Positions 34,688-43,712 of a stretch of DNA of 64,000 nucleotides are shown here, in pieces. Position numbers and translations under genes: made by a program. The DNA is from Pseudomonas benzenivorans (GTDB taxonomy: Bacteria; Pseudomonadota; Gammaproteobacteria; Pseudomonadales; Pseudomonadaceae). The stretch lies in NCBI RefSeq assembly GCF_900100495.1, contig NZ_FNCT01000005.1, positions 1-64,000 of the forward strand, written 5' to 3'. The notes beneath the pieces are model-generated. The model did no database searches and had not been told where the DNA came from. It saw nothing but the letters and a program-made list of their open reading frames with translations. Position 1 is the stretch's first letter, and every line of letters starts with the position of its first letter.

Positions 34688-36088
34688 ATGATTAAAAAAA
34701 CAAATTTACTCAATAAAACAATTAGTGCTGCGATCTTGGGTATTGCGTCAAGCCATGCGGTAGCGACGGATGGTGTGTTTTTGGAGGGCTTTGGCGCGGT
34801 TTCCAGAAGCATGGGCGGTACGGCTGTTGCTCATTATGTCGGGCCCGCGTCAATGATGGTCAACCCAGCGACAATGGACTTGTCTGATGCGACAGGTGAA
34901 ATACTGCTAGGGCTAGATCTGATTACCACAGATATCAGCGCCACTAATCTTGGTACAGGCGAGAAAGCGTCATCAAGTCGGCATTCTAATAATAGAGGCC
35001 CCTATGTTGCCCCTCAGCTTGCTTTTATCCGTAAAGTTTCTAACTGGACCTTTGGCGCGGGCATATTCGCACAAGCGGGGATAGGGGTCGAGTATGGGAA
35101 GGACAGTTTTTTGTCCCGCGGCGATATTGGCGGAATGGGCTATGCCGCCGATGCTGATACCGGCCTTGAGAACGCCAGTCGCTTGTTTATACTTGACATA
35201 CCTTTTGCCGTGAGTTTTAAGATTAACGATCGTCTTGTTATCGGTGGATCGCTAGATGCAAAATGGAGTGGTTTGAATCTCGATTATTTGCTGGGAACGA
35301 ACCAGTTGGGTAGTCTCGCCGGTGATGGGCGTGTGTCCGGTTCGCTGTTGGGCTTGATCGGCACTTTACCCGACCCGCGGGGTGTGCATTTGAGCGTTAG
35401 CCAAAACAAGGAACTTGCGAGTGGTGTCGATGGTTGGGGATACTCGGGTAGGTTAGGTTTGCTATATAAGATTACGCCAACGACCAAGTTGGGTATCTCC
35501 TACATGCTCAAAAGCCATATGAACGATTTGAAAGGGAAGGGGACTGTTACCGCGGTAGATGGCCTCATCGGTAATGTGCCTATCGAGGGCGAGGTTCGTG
35601 TTTTAGACTTTAATACCCCTGCCAAACTTGACGTGGGTCTGAGCCACCAAGTTACGGACAAATTACTCGTTGCTGTTGATGTGTCTCGCGTTTTTTGGAA
35701 GGATGCCTGGAAGGATATAAAGGTAGGGTTTTCTAGTGATGTTGGTGATGTCGACTTAAGACTTCCTCAAAATGCCAAGGATCAAACAATAGTGGCGATT
35801 GGGGCTTCGTATGCAGCTACCCCGAATTTAACAGTGCGAGCAGGTTACCGTCAGGCGACGCAGCCCTTTAATGATGAGGGATTGTTGGCGCTAGTTCCGG
35901 GTATTTTGCGGAAACACGCTTCCTTGGGATTCAGCTACCAAGTATCAAAATCGGGTAGGTTCGATGCTGCGTATTCGCATGCCTTCGAGCAAAGTATGAC
36001 CAATCGATCGGCTTACAACACCTCGTCGCCCGTGAGATCGTCCATGTCGCAAGATAATTTCGTCTTAGCCTATAATTATTCATTCTGA
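34688..36088 (+). CDS. xylN: XylN/TodX-type outer-membrane hydrocarbon channel
   Basis: The ATG at 34688 is preferred over the GTG at 34679 because GGTGGA precedes it. The 466-aa protein has a signal peptide ending near SHAVA, then TDGVFLEGFGAVSRSMGG, an N-terminus typical of the FadL/TodX/XylN family, with the MVNPA motif. Many alternating beta strands follow, ending in aromatic YNYSF as expected of an outer-membrane barrel. Such proteins let aromatic hydrocarbons cross the outer membrane. Its length and its position right after a xylB-like remnant mirror the xylB-xylN order of TOL plasmids, so XylN is the best name. It appears intact and could serve naphthalene uptake. Confidence 0.88.
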   Translation: MIKKTNLLNKTISAAILGIASSHAVATDGVFLEGFGAVSRSMGGTAVAHYVGPASMMVNPATMDLSDATGEILLGLDLITTDISATNLGTGEKASSSRHSNNRGPYVAPQLAFIRKVSNWTFGAGIFAQAGIGVEYGKDSFLSRGDIGGMGYAADADTGLENASRLFILDIPFAVSFKINDRLVIGGSLDAKWSGLNLDYLLGTNQLGSLAGDGRVSGSLLGLIGTLPDPRGVHLSVSQNKELASGVDGWGYSGRLGLLYKITPTTKLGISYMLKSHMNDLKGKGTVTAVDGLIGNVPIEGEVRVLDFNTPAKLDVGLSHQVTDKLLVAVDVSRVFWKDAWKDIKVGFSSDVGDVDLRLPQNAKDQTIVAIGASYAATPNLTVRAGYRQATQPFNDEGLLALVPGILRKHASLGFSYQVSKSGRFDAAYSHAFEQSMTNRSAYNTSSPVRSSMSQDNFVLAYNYSF

Positions 36089-36187
36089 TTAAATCGCTAT
36101 CGTGAGCATCTGAAGTTCGTACTAATTAATTTTAGCCGCTGTCTTTGTTGGCTCGATCTTCGGGGGCAATAGCGATCTGGTTGACTA

Positions 36188-36464
36188 GGATGGTCTGAAG
36201 TAGTCACGTATTTCTGGCTGACTTCAGCCCTGCCAATTTTAAAAGCGGCGATTCGTCTAAAAAACGATCGAATCATCCATTCTTTCTGGATTTTTAGCCG
36301 CCGCGAGCACCTCGCGGCGGCCATTTCCCGCATTACAGGCGCACCTCTCCTGTATTCGCCAGTAAATGTCGGCGCGCCATCCACAGGTTCGACAGGGCGA
36401 ACAGCGTCACCAACTGCGCCGTGTTCTTCACCAGCCCTCGAAAGCGAACTTTGGTGTAACCAAA
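36188..36464 (-). mobile_element. IS5-family fragment A, left part
   Basis: The segment begins with the IS end GGATGGTCTGAAGTAGTCAC and encodes, on the minus strand, the C-terminal end of an IS5-family transposase (TLFALSNLWMARRHLL). It is nearly identical to the complete copy at 41914. It is cut at 36464 by an IS66 end. The matching right part continues at 38976 after the same 8 bases, TAACCAAA, so both were once one element split by IS66. Confidence 0.85.
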
Positions 36465-36495
36465 GTAAGCGCTCCATAAACCCACCTACCGCTAA
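36465..36495. mobile_element. 31-bp IS66 left-end remnant
   Basis: GTAAGCGCTCCATAAACCCA begins this remnant, identical to the left end of the larger IS66 at 36908. It is preceded by TAACCAAA (36457-36464), which recurs after the IS66 right end (38976-38983) as an 8-bp target duplication. It is interrupted at CTAA by the next IS5-family copy. Confidence 0.8.
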
Positions 36496-36907
36496 GGACG
36501 GTCTGAAGTAGTCACGTATTTCTGGCTGACTTCAGCCCTGCCAATTTCAAAAGCGGCGATTCGTCTAAAAAACGATCGAATCATCCATTCTTTCTGGGTT
36601 TTTAGCCGCCGCGAGCACCTCGCGGCGGCCATTTCCCGCATTACAGGCGCACCTCTCCTGTATTCGCCAGTAAATGTCGGCGCGCCATCCACAGGTTCGA
36701 CAGGGCGAACAGCGTCACCAACTGCGCCGTGTTCTTCACCAGCCCTCGAAAGCGAACTTTGGTGTAACCAAACTGGCGCTTGATCACCCGAAACGGGTGC
36801 TCGACCTTCGCCCGCACCTGCGCCTTGGCCTTCTCGACCTTGCGCTTGGCTTTGTAGAGCGGGCTGCTCTTGCCAAGCTTCTTGTAAGTGCTGCGGCGTG
36901 CCGCGAC
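36496..36907 (-). mobile_element. IS5-family fragment B
   Basis: A second IS5-family copy starts GGACGGTCTGAAGTAG right after CTAA, a sequence of the YTAR type used by this family, inside the IS66 remnant. It extends further into the transposase than copy A (to the region encoding YVAARRSTYKKLGK) and is then cut at 36907 by the IS66 element. The transposase is C-terminal only and cannot be active. Confidence 0.85.
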
Positions 36908-36951
36908 GTAAGCGCTCCATAAACCCACCTACCGCTAACAAGGTTCGCAAG

Positions 36952-38512
36952 TCAGGATGCAGTTGCTGGCGAGCAGTTCCATGGCAGCAGTGCTTCGCAG
37001 TCGTCTACGCTGCTGGCGGTCGGCAGGCGTTCGAGGATGTGGCGCAGCCAGGCGTAAGGTTCCTGGCCGTTGGCCTTGGCGGTTTCGATCAGGCTGTAGA
37101 TCTGCGCGCTGGCCCTGGCGCCTTTCGGGGTGTCGCTGAACAGCCAGTTCTTGCGGCCGATGACGAACGGGCGGATGGCGTTCTCGGCGCGGTTGTTGTC
37201 GATTGGCAGGTGGCCGCCTTCGAGGTAGCGCACCAAGCGGCTCCAGTTGCTGGCCAGGTAGTTCACCGCCTTGCCCAGGGCGGTCTGTCCGGCGACCTGT
37301 GGTTGGGTCTTGTCCAGCCAGGTCTTAAGTTGGTCGATGATCGGTCGGCTGCGCTGCTGGCGGGCGGCGAGGCGCCCGCTGTCGTCGGCTTCTTTCAGCT
37401 CACGCTCGATGCCGTAAAGCTTATTGATCAGGTTCAGCACGATGTCGGCGCGCCCGGTCTTGCCCTTGGGCTGCACCTTCTGTGCTTCGACGAACTTGCG
37501 TCGCGCATGCGCCCAGCAGGCCAGGCGTTCGATGCCCTCTTGTGCGGCCACGGCGTTGTAGCCGGCATAGTCGTCAGTCATCAGGTAGCCGCGGTAGCCT
37601 GCGAGCAGGCGCAGCGGTACTTCCTGCGCACGGCTGGATGAGTAGTCGAACAGGATCACCGGTTTGTCGGGTGGCCCACCGCTTTGCACCCACATCCAGG
37701 ATTGCGTGGTGGGGTCACGACCCGGCTCATGCAGTACCTGCAGCCGGGTTTCGTCGCAGTGCAGCACCGGGTAGTCGAGCAGCCGGTCGCGCATCAGGTT
37801 GATCACGGGTTGCAGCTGTTCGCCGCACTGGATTACCCAGCGCGCCAGGGTCTGGCGAGAGATGTCGATGCCGTGCCGGCTGAGCATCCTCTCGAAGCGG
37901 TACAGCGGGATGCCGTCGGCGTACTTGGTGGCCAGCAGCATCGCCAGCACGCTGGGGCTGGCCAGGCTTTTCTCGATCAGCTGGGCTGGCTTGTCGGCGG
38001 TGACCGGTGCCGCTTCGCAGGCCTTGCAGGCATAGGTCTTGCGGATATGGCGGATCACCCGCACCTGCATCGGGATGATCTCCAGCTGCTCGCTGGTTTC
38101 TTCGCCGATGGCCTGCTTGCGGCAGCCGCACTCGCAGGTCAGCGCGTGCTCGGGCAGTTCGTGAATGACGTCAATACGCGGTAGCTTGGCCGGCAGCGGC
38201 TTGCGCTTGCCACGGCGCTTGAGCGGCACCATAACCTCTTCTGCCTCAGCTCCATCACCGCCTGGCTCGTCAGTGCAAGCACCCTCTTCGACCAGCTCTT
38301 CGGCCTCGTTGAACATGGCCAACTGCGGCGAGTCGCGCATCCTCGGGGCTGCGCTCTGACTTCGGCGAGAACAGTTTGTGGCGCAGCAGAGCGACCTGTT
38401 CCTGAAGTTGACTGATTTTGTTCAGATCAGATTGACGTGCCAGCAACACTTGCGACAGCAACTGTTTGAGCGCGTCGGGATCGTCAGGAAGGGTATCGGG
38501 CACGGCAATCAT
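36952..38512 (-). pseudogene. tnpC: IS66 transposase TnpC, frameshifted
   Basis: The N-terminal part (from 38512: coiled-coil [20 protein letters not shown], then [13 protein letters not shown]) and the main part (from about 38340: [12 protein letters not shown] onward) lie in different frames. A small indel near 38340-38348 separates them. The downstream part carries the zinc-finger-like CECGCRK and CKACE motifs, the HCDETRLQV and DDYAGYNAV catalytic-core regions and the [15 protein letters not shown] end typical of IS66. Without frameshifting the protein would be split and inactive. Confidence 0.8.
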
Positions 38513-38531
38513 GGCCGTGGATTATACCGGC

Positions 38532-38891
38532 TCAGGCCACGTAACGCGGCGTCAGGACTTGATGAGGGCGGTTTCGCCAGAGGTCGATGCCGTCGAGCAG
38601 CCAGTTCAATTCGTCGACCGTCAGCTCGATGGGCTCATCGCCGGCATCGGGCTTGGTCTTGAAGCGCTCGGCCTCTAGGCGTTTGAGCCACAGGCAGAAA
38701 CCATTACGCTCCCAATAGAGGATCTTCACCTGGTTGCGGCTGCGATTGAGGAACACGAACAGTACCGGGTTGAACACTTCCACCTTTATATCCAACTCGA
38801 CGAGTGCCGCCAGGCCGTTGATGGATTTACGAAAGTCGACAGGCTTGGGATAGAGATAGACCTTCTGCACCTTGGCGTCGGGACGCATCAT
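38532..38891 (-). CDS. tnpB: IS66 accessory protein TnpB
   Basis: The 119-aa protein has the family's opening MMRPDAKVQKVYLYPKPVDF, then VFLNRSRNQVKILYWERNGF and the KRLE motif. It lies just upstream of tnpC as usual. TnpB is needed for transposition of IS66 elements, but its biochemical role is not settled. Confidence 0.85.
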   Translation of the reverse strand: MMRPDAKVQKVYLYPKPVDFRKSINGLAALVELDIKVEVFNPVLFVFLNRSRNQVKILYWERNGFCLWLKRLEAERFKTKPDAGDEPIELTVDELNWLLDGIDLWRNRPHQVLTPRYVA

Positions 38892-38975
38892 GGCAGCTGC
38901 TCCTGAAAAGAAATCAGGAGCGCAGCATCGTCTGGCTATCGGTTCGTTTGAAGATGGGGTTTATGGAGCGCTTAC

Positions 38976-39131
38976 TAACCAAACTGGCGCTTGATCACCC
39001 GAAACGGGTGCTCGACCTTGGCCCGCACCTGCGCCTTGGCCTTCTCGACCTTGCGCTTGGCTTTGTAGAGCGGGCTGCTCTTGCCAAGCTTTTTGTAAGT
39101 ATTGCGGCGTGCCGCGACCTGCCAGATCACC
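38976..39131 (-). mobile_element. IS5-family fragment A, right part
   Basis: After the target duplicate TAACCAAA the IS5-family sequence resumes exactly where the left part (36188-36464) stopped and runs to the region encoding the RAAVNYLQ-like segment. At 39132 it changes abruptly into a serine-recombinase remnant, so its right end is lost. Confidence 0.8.
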
Positions 39132-39440
39132 CATAGGGCGCCGTCGAGAGCACATTGACACTGCCGCGCTTCGCGCCATGAAGCTTGCCGCGACGATTGC
39201 GCTCCATGATCTTGGCGCGCTCGTATTCAGCGATCATGCCCTGCATCTGCAGCAACAGCGCCTCTTCCGGGGTCGCGCCGATGGCGTGATTGAGGAATCA
39301 CGACCTCGACGCCGAACGCCGACAGTTCCTCGATGAGAAGAACCTGGTGCGCGTACTTTCGCGATAGGCGGTCCGGTGACAGCACGTAGAGACGCTCGAT
39401 CAAGCCGAGTGCCGCAATCGATACGACCGGCAGTGATCTT
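39132..39440 (-). pseudogene. Serine-recombinase (resolvase-like) remnant
   Basis: On the minus strand the frames encode LYVLSPDRLSRKYAHQVLLI and EELSAFGVEVV, then after a frameshift near 39290 TPEEALLLQMQGMIAEYERA and IMERNRRGKLHGAKRGSVNV. These are the DRLSR and EYERA..ERxRRG motifs of large serine recombinases. Both ends are missing: one abuts an IS5-family fragment, the other stops short of a further IS5 copy. It is non-functional. Confidence 0.75.
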
Positions 39441-39486
39441 GCGCAGCCCGCTTGCACATTGGTTGGCAACGGGGGAAGCTCATTAA

Positions 39487-40075
39487 GGAAACTCTGAAGA
39501 AGACTTCCTGATTTGGCAAAATGCCCAGACTCTCCACCCGCCCGAGTTTCCGATGAAACAGATCACCTTCGCCGACGCCGAGTACGCCGGTAAGCGCAAG
39601 CAGACCCGCAAGGAATTGTTCCTGATCGAGATGGATCGGGTTGTGCCATGGAAGGGTTTGATTGCCTTGATCGAGCCGCATTACCCCAAGGGCGAAGGCG
39701 GCCGACCCGCCTATCCGCTGATGGCGATGCTGCGCGTACATCTGATGCAAAACTGGTTCGGCTACAGCGATCCGGCGATGGAAGAAGCGCTGTACGAGAC
39801 CACCATCCTGCGTCAGTTCGCCGGGTTGAGCTTGGAGCGCATTCCTGACGAGACCACCATCCTCAATTTCCGCCGGCTGCTGGAGAAGCATGAGTTGGCG
39901 GCCGGTATCCTTGGCATGATCAATGGCTACCTGGGAGATCGCGGCCTGTCGCTGCGCCAAGGCACCATCGTCGATGCCACGCTGATCAATGTGCCGAGTT
40001 CGACCAAGAACAAGGACGGCAAACGCGACCCGGAGATGCACCAGACCAAGAAGGGTAACCAATATTACTTCGGCA
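39487..40075 (+). mobile_element. IS5-family copy C, truncated by a group II intron
   Basis: The element begins GGAAACTCTGAAGAAGACTT after TTAA. It encodes the N-terminal ~174 residues of the same IS5-family transposase (start 39553, MKQITFADAEYAGKRKQTRK), in the opposite orientation to the other copies. It stops being IS5 after TTCGGCA at 40075, where a group II intron 5' end begins. The C-terminal half with the rest of the DDE core is absent. Confidence 0.88.
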
Positions 40076-40600
40076 GTGCGACCCGAAAGTCGCATGGGTT
40101 TCTGTTCCGCAGGTTAACGCCCGACGGAACCGACTGTTCCACCACTCGTTCCCTACCCAGACAGGCGTGGCCGGTAACAGCCGGGTCTGAAGCTCTGGGA
40201 CAATGTTACCGCCGATATTTCGGTAGGTCGAACCGCGAGGCCAGACTGAATCTGCCAGCATCAAGGCGGAGATTAGCTAGGGATGAGCGGGTACGGCTAA
40301 CACAAGTGAACCTCATATAAACGTCGTCATAGTGTCGAGCCTGCTGGAAATGACCTGAACCGGGCACCGGTTGCGTGATGCAACCGGCCATTCACGATGC
40401 TCTGCGAGCGCCCAAGTCGGCGTTCGGATGCCAAGGAGCTGCACTTTCGAATCCTGGCTCAGTCCGGATGAGTGTTTTTAGAGGTGCCCCAAGAGGCTTA
40501 GGCCATCAAGACCCAGGATGGTAAAGATTTCCACAACTCGCTTCCCGGTTAATCGCAATGCTGCTCCGCTTAGGTGAGTAGCATTGCACCACAGGTCTTC
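40076..40600 (+). mobile_element. Group II intron, 5' ribozyme portion
   Basis: From 40076 the sequence starts GTGCGACCCGAAAGTCGCAT, matching the GTGCG 5' end of bacterial group II introns. It continues with domain-I-like features, including paired GC stems, AACCTCATATAAACGTCGTC and GTGTCGAGCC at about 40310-40345. No reverse transcriptase/maturase frame and no domain V-like hairpin follows before the monooxygenase gene, so only the 5' part survives. The exact right boundary is uncertain. Identification rests on pattern memory, without a covariance model. Confidence 0.65.
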
Positions 40601-40640
40601 TACGGTAAATTACATTCCGAGGTGACGTAGAAAGCCCGCA

Positions 40641-41891
40641 TCACAACCAGGTGCCGCCCTGGCGTTCATCCGGCTCGTTGAGATCGCTAGCATCGAAGCC
40701 GTGGATCCAATCGAGGTGATGCACCATGGCATCATGAGATGCAAGACGTGCATCGCGCCGATCCCTCTCTTCACCCGGTGGCAAGTGCAACATATCGCCA
40801 GTGGTCACGGACGCATACACAACTTTGCGCGCCCGGCCACGACGCAGTCGCTCGTAACGTTCAAAGGTTTCTGCAATCGACGCGGAACCCGCAGCGGCAA
40901 TGCAGTCAGCAAGGACCACGGCATCCTCGATCGACTGGTTGGCACCCTGTCCATGGTGCGGTACTAGGGAATGTGCAGCATCACCGAGCAGCGTTACCCG
41001 ACCTTTGCTCCAGCGGCCAAGGGTCATACGATAAACCATTCCCCATCGCTGATTTACTGTCTTCAAGGTGTTCGAAGCGATCATCTCGACGAGAGCAGGA
41101 TGCCAGTCCTTGAAGAGGCGTAGCTGTTCACCGTCGTCTGTAGGCGCAGTCGACTGTTTTAGTGGCCAAGTCGTCGGAGTGCGCTCTACGAGAAAGAAAT
41201 TGATGTCTCCTTTTCTGTCTCCGCCGATCGGGTAGTGAAGACAGTGGCCGGACTCACCCATCCAGAATTGAATAGCGGTCGGATCAGGCATGCTCGGTAT
41301 TTTATCGATTGGAACAATCCCACGAAATGCTGTGTACCCCGCGTATATGTAATCTTCATAGCCGAGCATCAAATTCCGTACGGTGGAACGCATCCCGTCA
41401 GCACCGATGACTATATCGGCTTCCGCTTTGCTGCCATCCTTAAAATGTAACACTACCTGTTCGCCAGTGTCATCGATATTTACTAGGCGTTTATTCAGGT
41501 GGATGCGTTCCATACCCACCTTGGTGGAGAGGATTCGTTGCAACTCGGCCCGGTGGATGCCGAGATATGGGCCGCCGAAAAGGTCTCGATACGCCAGCCC
41601 GCCGGCGTGCCTGCCGATTTCACGGCCAGTCTTTCCGTCCCGGTAGATCAAAGCAGAGATTTCAAACGCAGCCTCGTCAAACTCCTCGCCCAAACCCCAG
41701 TGGTTATAATAAAAACGCGTGGCATTGGCGGATAATGCGACCGCGGCACCCACCTCACGCAACTCCTCCGCTTGCTCGTATATATCAACGTCGATACCGT
41801 GGTGGCGCATCGCAATCGCAAAGGTCAAGCCACCGATGCCGCCACCGACCACAGCAATGCGGCGTATTTTATTGGTTTCTTTTTCATTCAT
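40641..41891 (-). CDS. Salicylate-hydroxylase-like FAD monooxygenase
   Basis: The natural start is the ATG at 41891 (MNEKETNKIRRIAVVGGG); the longer frame upstream reads through IS sequence. The 416-aa class A flavoprotein monooxygenase has the dinucleotide motif GGGIGGL, the DG motif GADGMRS and the GD motif LLGDAAHSLVPH, so the FAD and NAD(P)H sites look intact. It is only distantly like NahG in this window and also resembles other hydroxybenzoate/hydroxynicotinate hydroxylases. Its place between nah blocks suggests a second salicylate (or substituted salicylate) hydroxylase, comparable in role to NahW of strain AN10. I cannot confirm it is NahW. The gene is flanked by an intron fragment and an IS5 copy. 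Confidence 0.75.
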   Translation of the reverse strand: MNEKETNKIRRIAVVGGGIGGLTFAIAMRHHGIDVDIYEQAEELREVGAAVALSANATRFYYNHWGLGEEFDEAAFEISALIYRDGKTGREIGRHAGGLAYRDLFGGPYLGIHRAELQRILSTKVGMERIHLNKRLVNIDDTGEQVVLHFKDGSKAEADIVIGADGMRSTVRNLMLGYEDYIYAGYTAFRGIVPIDKIPSMPDPTAIQFWMGESGHCLHYPIGGDRKGDINFFLVERTPTTWPLKQSTAPTDDGEQLRLFKDWHPALVEMIASNTLKTVNQRWGMVYRMTLGRWSKGRVTLLGDAAHSLVPHHGQGANQSIEDAVVLADCIAAAGSASIAETFERYERLRRGRARKVVYASVTTGDMLHLPPGEERDRRDARLASHDAMVHHLDWIHGFDASDLNEPDERQGGTWL

Positions 41892-41913
41892 AATTATTAT
41901 CTCTTTCTTATAA

Positions 41914-43105
41914 GGATGGTCTGAAGTAGTCACGTATTTCTGGCTGACTTCAGCCCTGCCAATTTTAAAAGCGGCGATTCGTCTAAAAAACGATCGAATC
42001 ATCCATTTTTTCTGGATTTTTAGCCGCCGCGAGCACCTCGCGACGGCCATTTCCCACATTACAGGCGCACCTCTCCTGTATTCGCCAGTAAATGTCGGCG
42101 CGCCATCCACAGGTTCGACAGGGCGAACAGCGTCACCAACTGCGCCGTGTTCTTCACCAGCCCTCGAAAGCGAACTTTGGTGTAACCAAACTGGCGCTTG
42201 ATCACCCGAAACGGGTGCTCGACCTTCGCCCGCACCTGCGCCTTGGCCTTCTCGACCTTGCGCTTGGCTTTGTAGAGCGGGCTGCTCTTGCCAAGCTTCT
42301 TGTAAGTGCTGCGGCGTGCCGCGACCTGCCAGATCACCGCCCGGCCTTCATGTTCGGAGCGCTTTTCGACGCCCGTGTAGCCGGCATCGGCGCAAACGAC
42401 GTTTTCGTCGCCGTGCAGTAACTTGTCGACCTGAGTGACATCCGCCACGTTGGCTGGCGTACCGACTACGCTGTGTACCAGACCCGACTCATCATCCACT
42501 CCGATGTGGGCCTTCATGCCGAAGTAATATTGGTTACCCTTCTTGGTCTGGTGCATCTCCGGGTCGCGTTTGCCGTCCTTGTTCTTGGTCGAACTCGGCG
42601 CATTGATCAGCGTGGCATCGACGATGGTGCCTTGGCGCAGCGACAGGCCGCGATCTCCCAGGTAGCCATTGATCACGCCAAGGATACCGGCCGCCAACTC
42701 ACGCTTCTCCAGCAGCCGGCGGAAATTGAGGATGGTGGTCTCGTCCGGAATGCGCTCCAGTCTCAACCCGGCGAACTGACGCAGGATGGTGGTCTCGTAC
42801 AGCGCTTCCTCCATCGCCGGATCGCTGTAGCCGAACCAGTTTTGCATCAGATGTACGCGCAGCATCGCCATCAGCGGATAGGCGGGTCGGCCGCCTTCGC
42901 CCTTGGGGTAATACGGCTCGATCAAGGCAATCAAACCCTTCCATGGCACAACCCGATCCATCTCGATCAGGAACAATTCCTTGCGGGTCTGCTTGCGCTT
43001 ACCGGCGTACTCGGCGTCGGCGAAGGTCATCTGCTTCATCGGAAACTCGGGCGGGTGGAGAGTCTGGGCATTTTGCCAAATCAGGAAGTCTTCTTCAGAG
43101 TTTCC
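41914..43105 (-). mobile_element. Complete IS5-family insertion sequence
   Basis: The ends are GGATGGTCTGAAGTAGTC (left) and the complement of GGAAACTCTGAAGAAGAC (right), imperfect inverted repeats. It spans about 1.19 kb with one full transposase gene. The flanking bases (ATAA at the left, TTAA at the right) are not an obvious direct repeat, so one side may have been rearranged. Three other partial copies lie within 6 kb. Confidence 0.88.
42059..43039 (-). CDS. IS5-family transposase
   Basis: The 326-aa protein starts MKQMTFADAEYAGKRKQTRK and has the DDE-type IS5 core, with DATLINAP, the GYTGVEKR region around the second Asp, and the Y(2)R(3)E(6)K-like stretch VEHPFRVIKRQFG. It appears full length and possibly active. 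It is the reference for the fragments at 36188, 36496, 38976 and 39487. Confidence 0.92.
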   Translation of the reverse strand: MKQMTFADAEYAGKRKQTRKELFLIEMDRVVPWKGLIALIEPYYPKGEGGRPAYPLMAMLRVHLMQNWFGYSDPAMEEALYETTILRQFAGLRLERIPDETTILNFRRLLEKRELAAGILGVINGYLGDRGLSLRQGTIVDATLINAPSSTKNKDGKRDPEMHQTKKGNQYYFGMKAHIGVDDESGLVHSVVGTPANVADVTQVDKLLHGDENVVCADAGYTGVEKRSEHEGRAVIWQVAARRSTYKKLGKSSPLYKAKRKVEKAKAQVRAKVEHPFRVIKRQFGYTKVRFRGLVKNTAQLVTLFALSNLWMARRHLLANTGEVRL

Positions 43106-43712
43106 TTAACAGGGGCGGTGAGTTGCAGCGTCTCATGCCGTGGCGTGAGAGCCCGCTCTGACCACGCTCCCATTAATGATGCCGTTGGGTGAAAAATAGA
43201 GAAGGCTGTTATATAAGTAAATAAGCGAATTTGTATAGATATCATCGCCGGCATGAATATTGAGGGGAAAGTATGCAGCTGCATGTGTCAAGGCCGATGT
43301 AAAACTGACCCACCTGGGCTAACGTCGCGGCCTTGTCGAGGCTGCTTATGTTGATTAGAACGAGCAGCATCCGCACAGCGCTTTGAAATATCGCTCGCCG
43401 AGGGAATTCAGGCGCTTGGCAGTAGCATCAACGGGGAGTTGGTGTCCGGTTTGGTAGGGGCAAGTCCATCGAACTGGTTGTTTGCCGGGTCGCTACGCAG
43501 CGGCAAACGAGCGGCGGCGATCATGAGCCTGATCCAGTCGGCCCGCATGAACGGACATGATCCGTATGCCTATCTCAAGGACGTGCTGACACGACTGCCT
43601 ACGCAGCGGGCCAGTAAGATCGGCCAACTGCTGCCGCATCAGTGGGTACCTGCCTGAATCACGCAAGGTGAGTTCGGCGTACGCTTACGTATCGATCACC
43701 CCGGATTGTCAC
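43106..43712 (+). mobile_element. IS21-like end and IS66 tnpC remnant
   Basis: At 43286 the sequence TGTCAAGGCCGATGTAAAAC, followed by TGACCC, resembles an IS21-family terminus; little of it remains. From about 43400 to 43657 the plus strand encodes the C-terminal end of a different IS66 TnpC (NWLFAGSLRSGKRAAAIMSL, then DPYAYLKDVLTRLPTQ), and an IS66-like end GCTTAC occurs at 43688. The first 180 bp hold nothing recognisable. These are dead remnants upstream of the nahR 3' end. Confidence 0.65.

Larger units (their letters stand above)
36908..38975 (-). mobile_element. IS66-family element (2.07 kb)
   Basis: The terminal inverted repeats are GTAAGCGCTCCATAAACCC at the left and its complement ending GCGCTTAC at the right. 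It carries tnpC (frameshifted) and tnpB on the minus strand. There is no tnpA between tnpB and the right end. The two flanks do not match each other: the left flank is IS5 copy B, while the right flank TAACCAAA matches copy A. It is probably a hybrid formed by recombination between two IS66 insertions. Confidence 0.85.

Noticed and set aside
40641..41891. Naming the second hydroxylase nahW
   Set aside because: The role and position are comparable, but I cannot compare sequences and the protein could belong to another hydroxylase clade.
41891..42110. N-terminal extension of the monooxygenase frame to 42110
   Set aside because: The added residues translate IS5 end sequence and appear identically at other IS5 copies.
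41914..43105. Intact target duplication around the complete IS5 copy
   Set aside because: The flanks ATAA and TTAA are not identical, so no duplication can be claimed.
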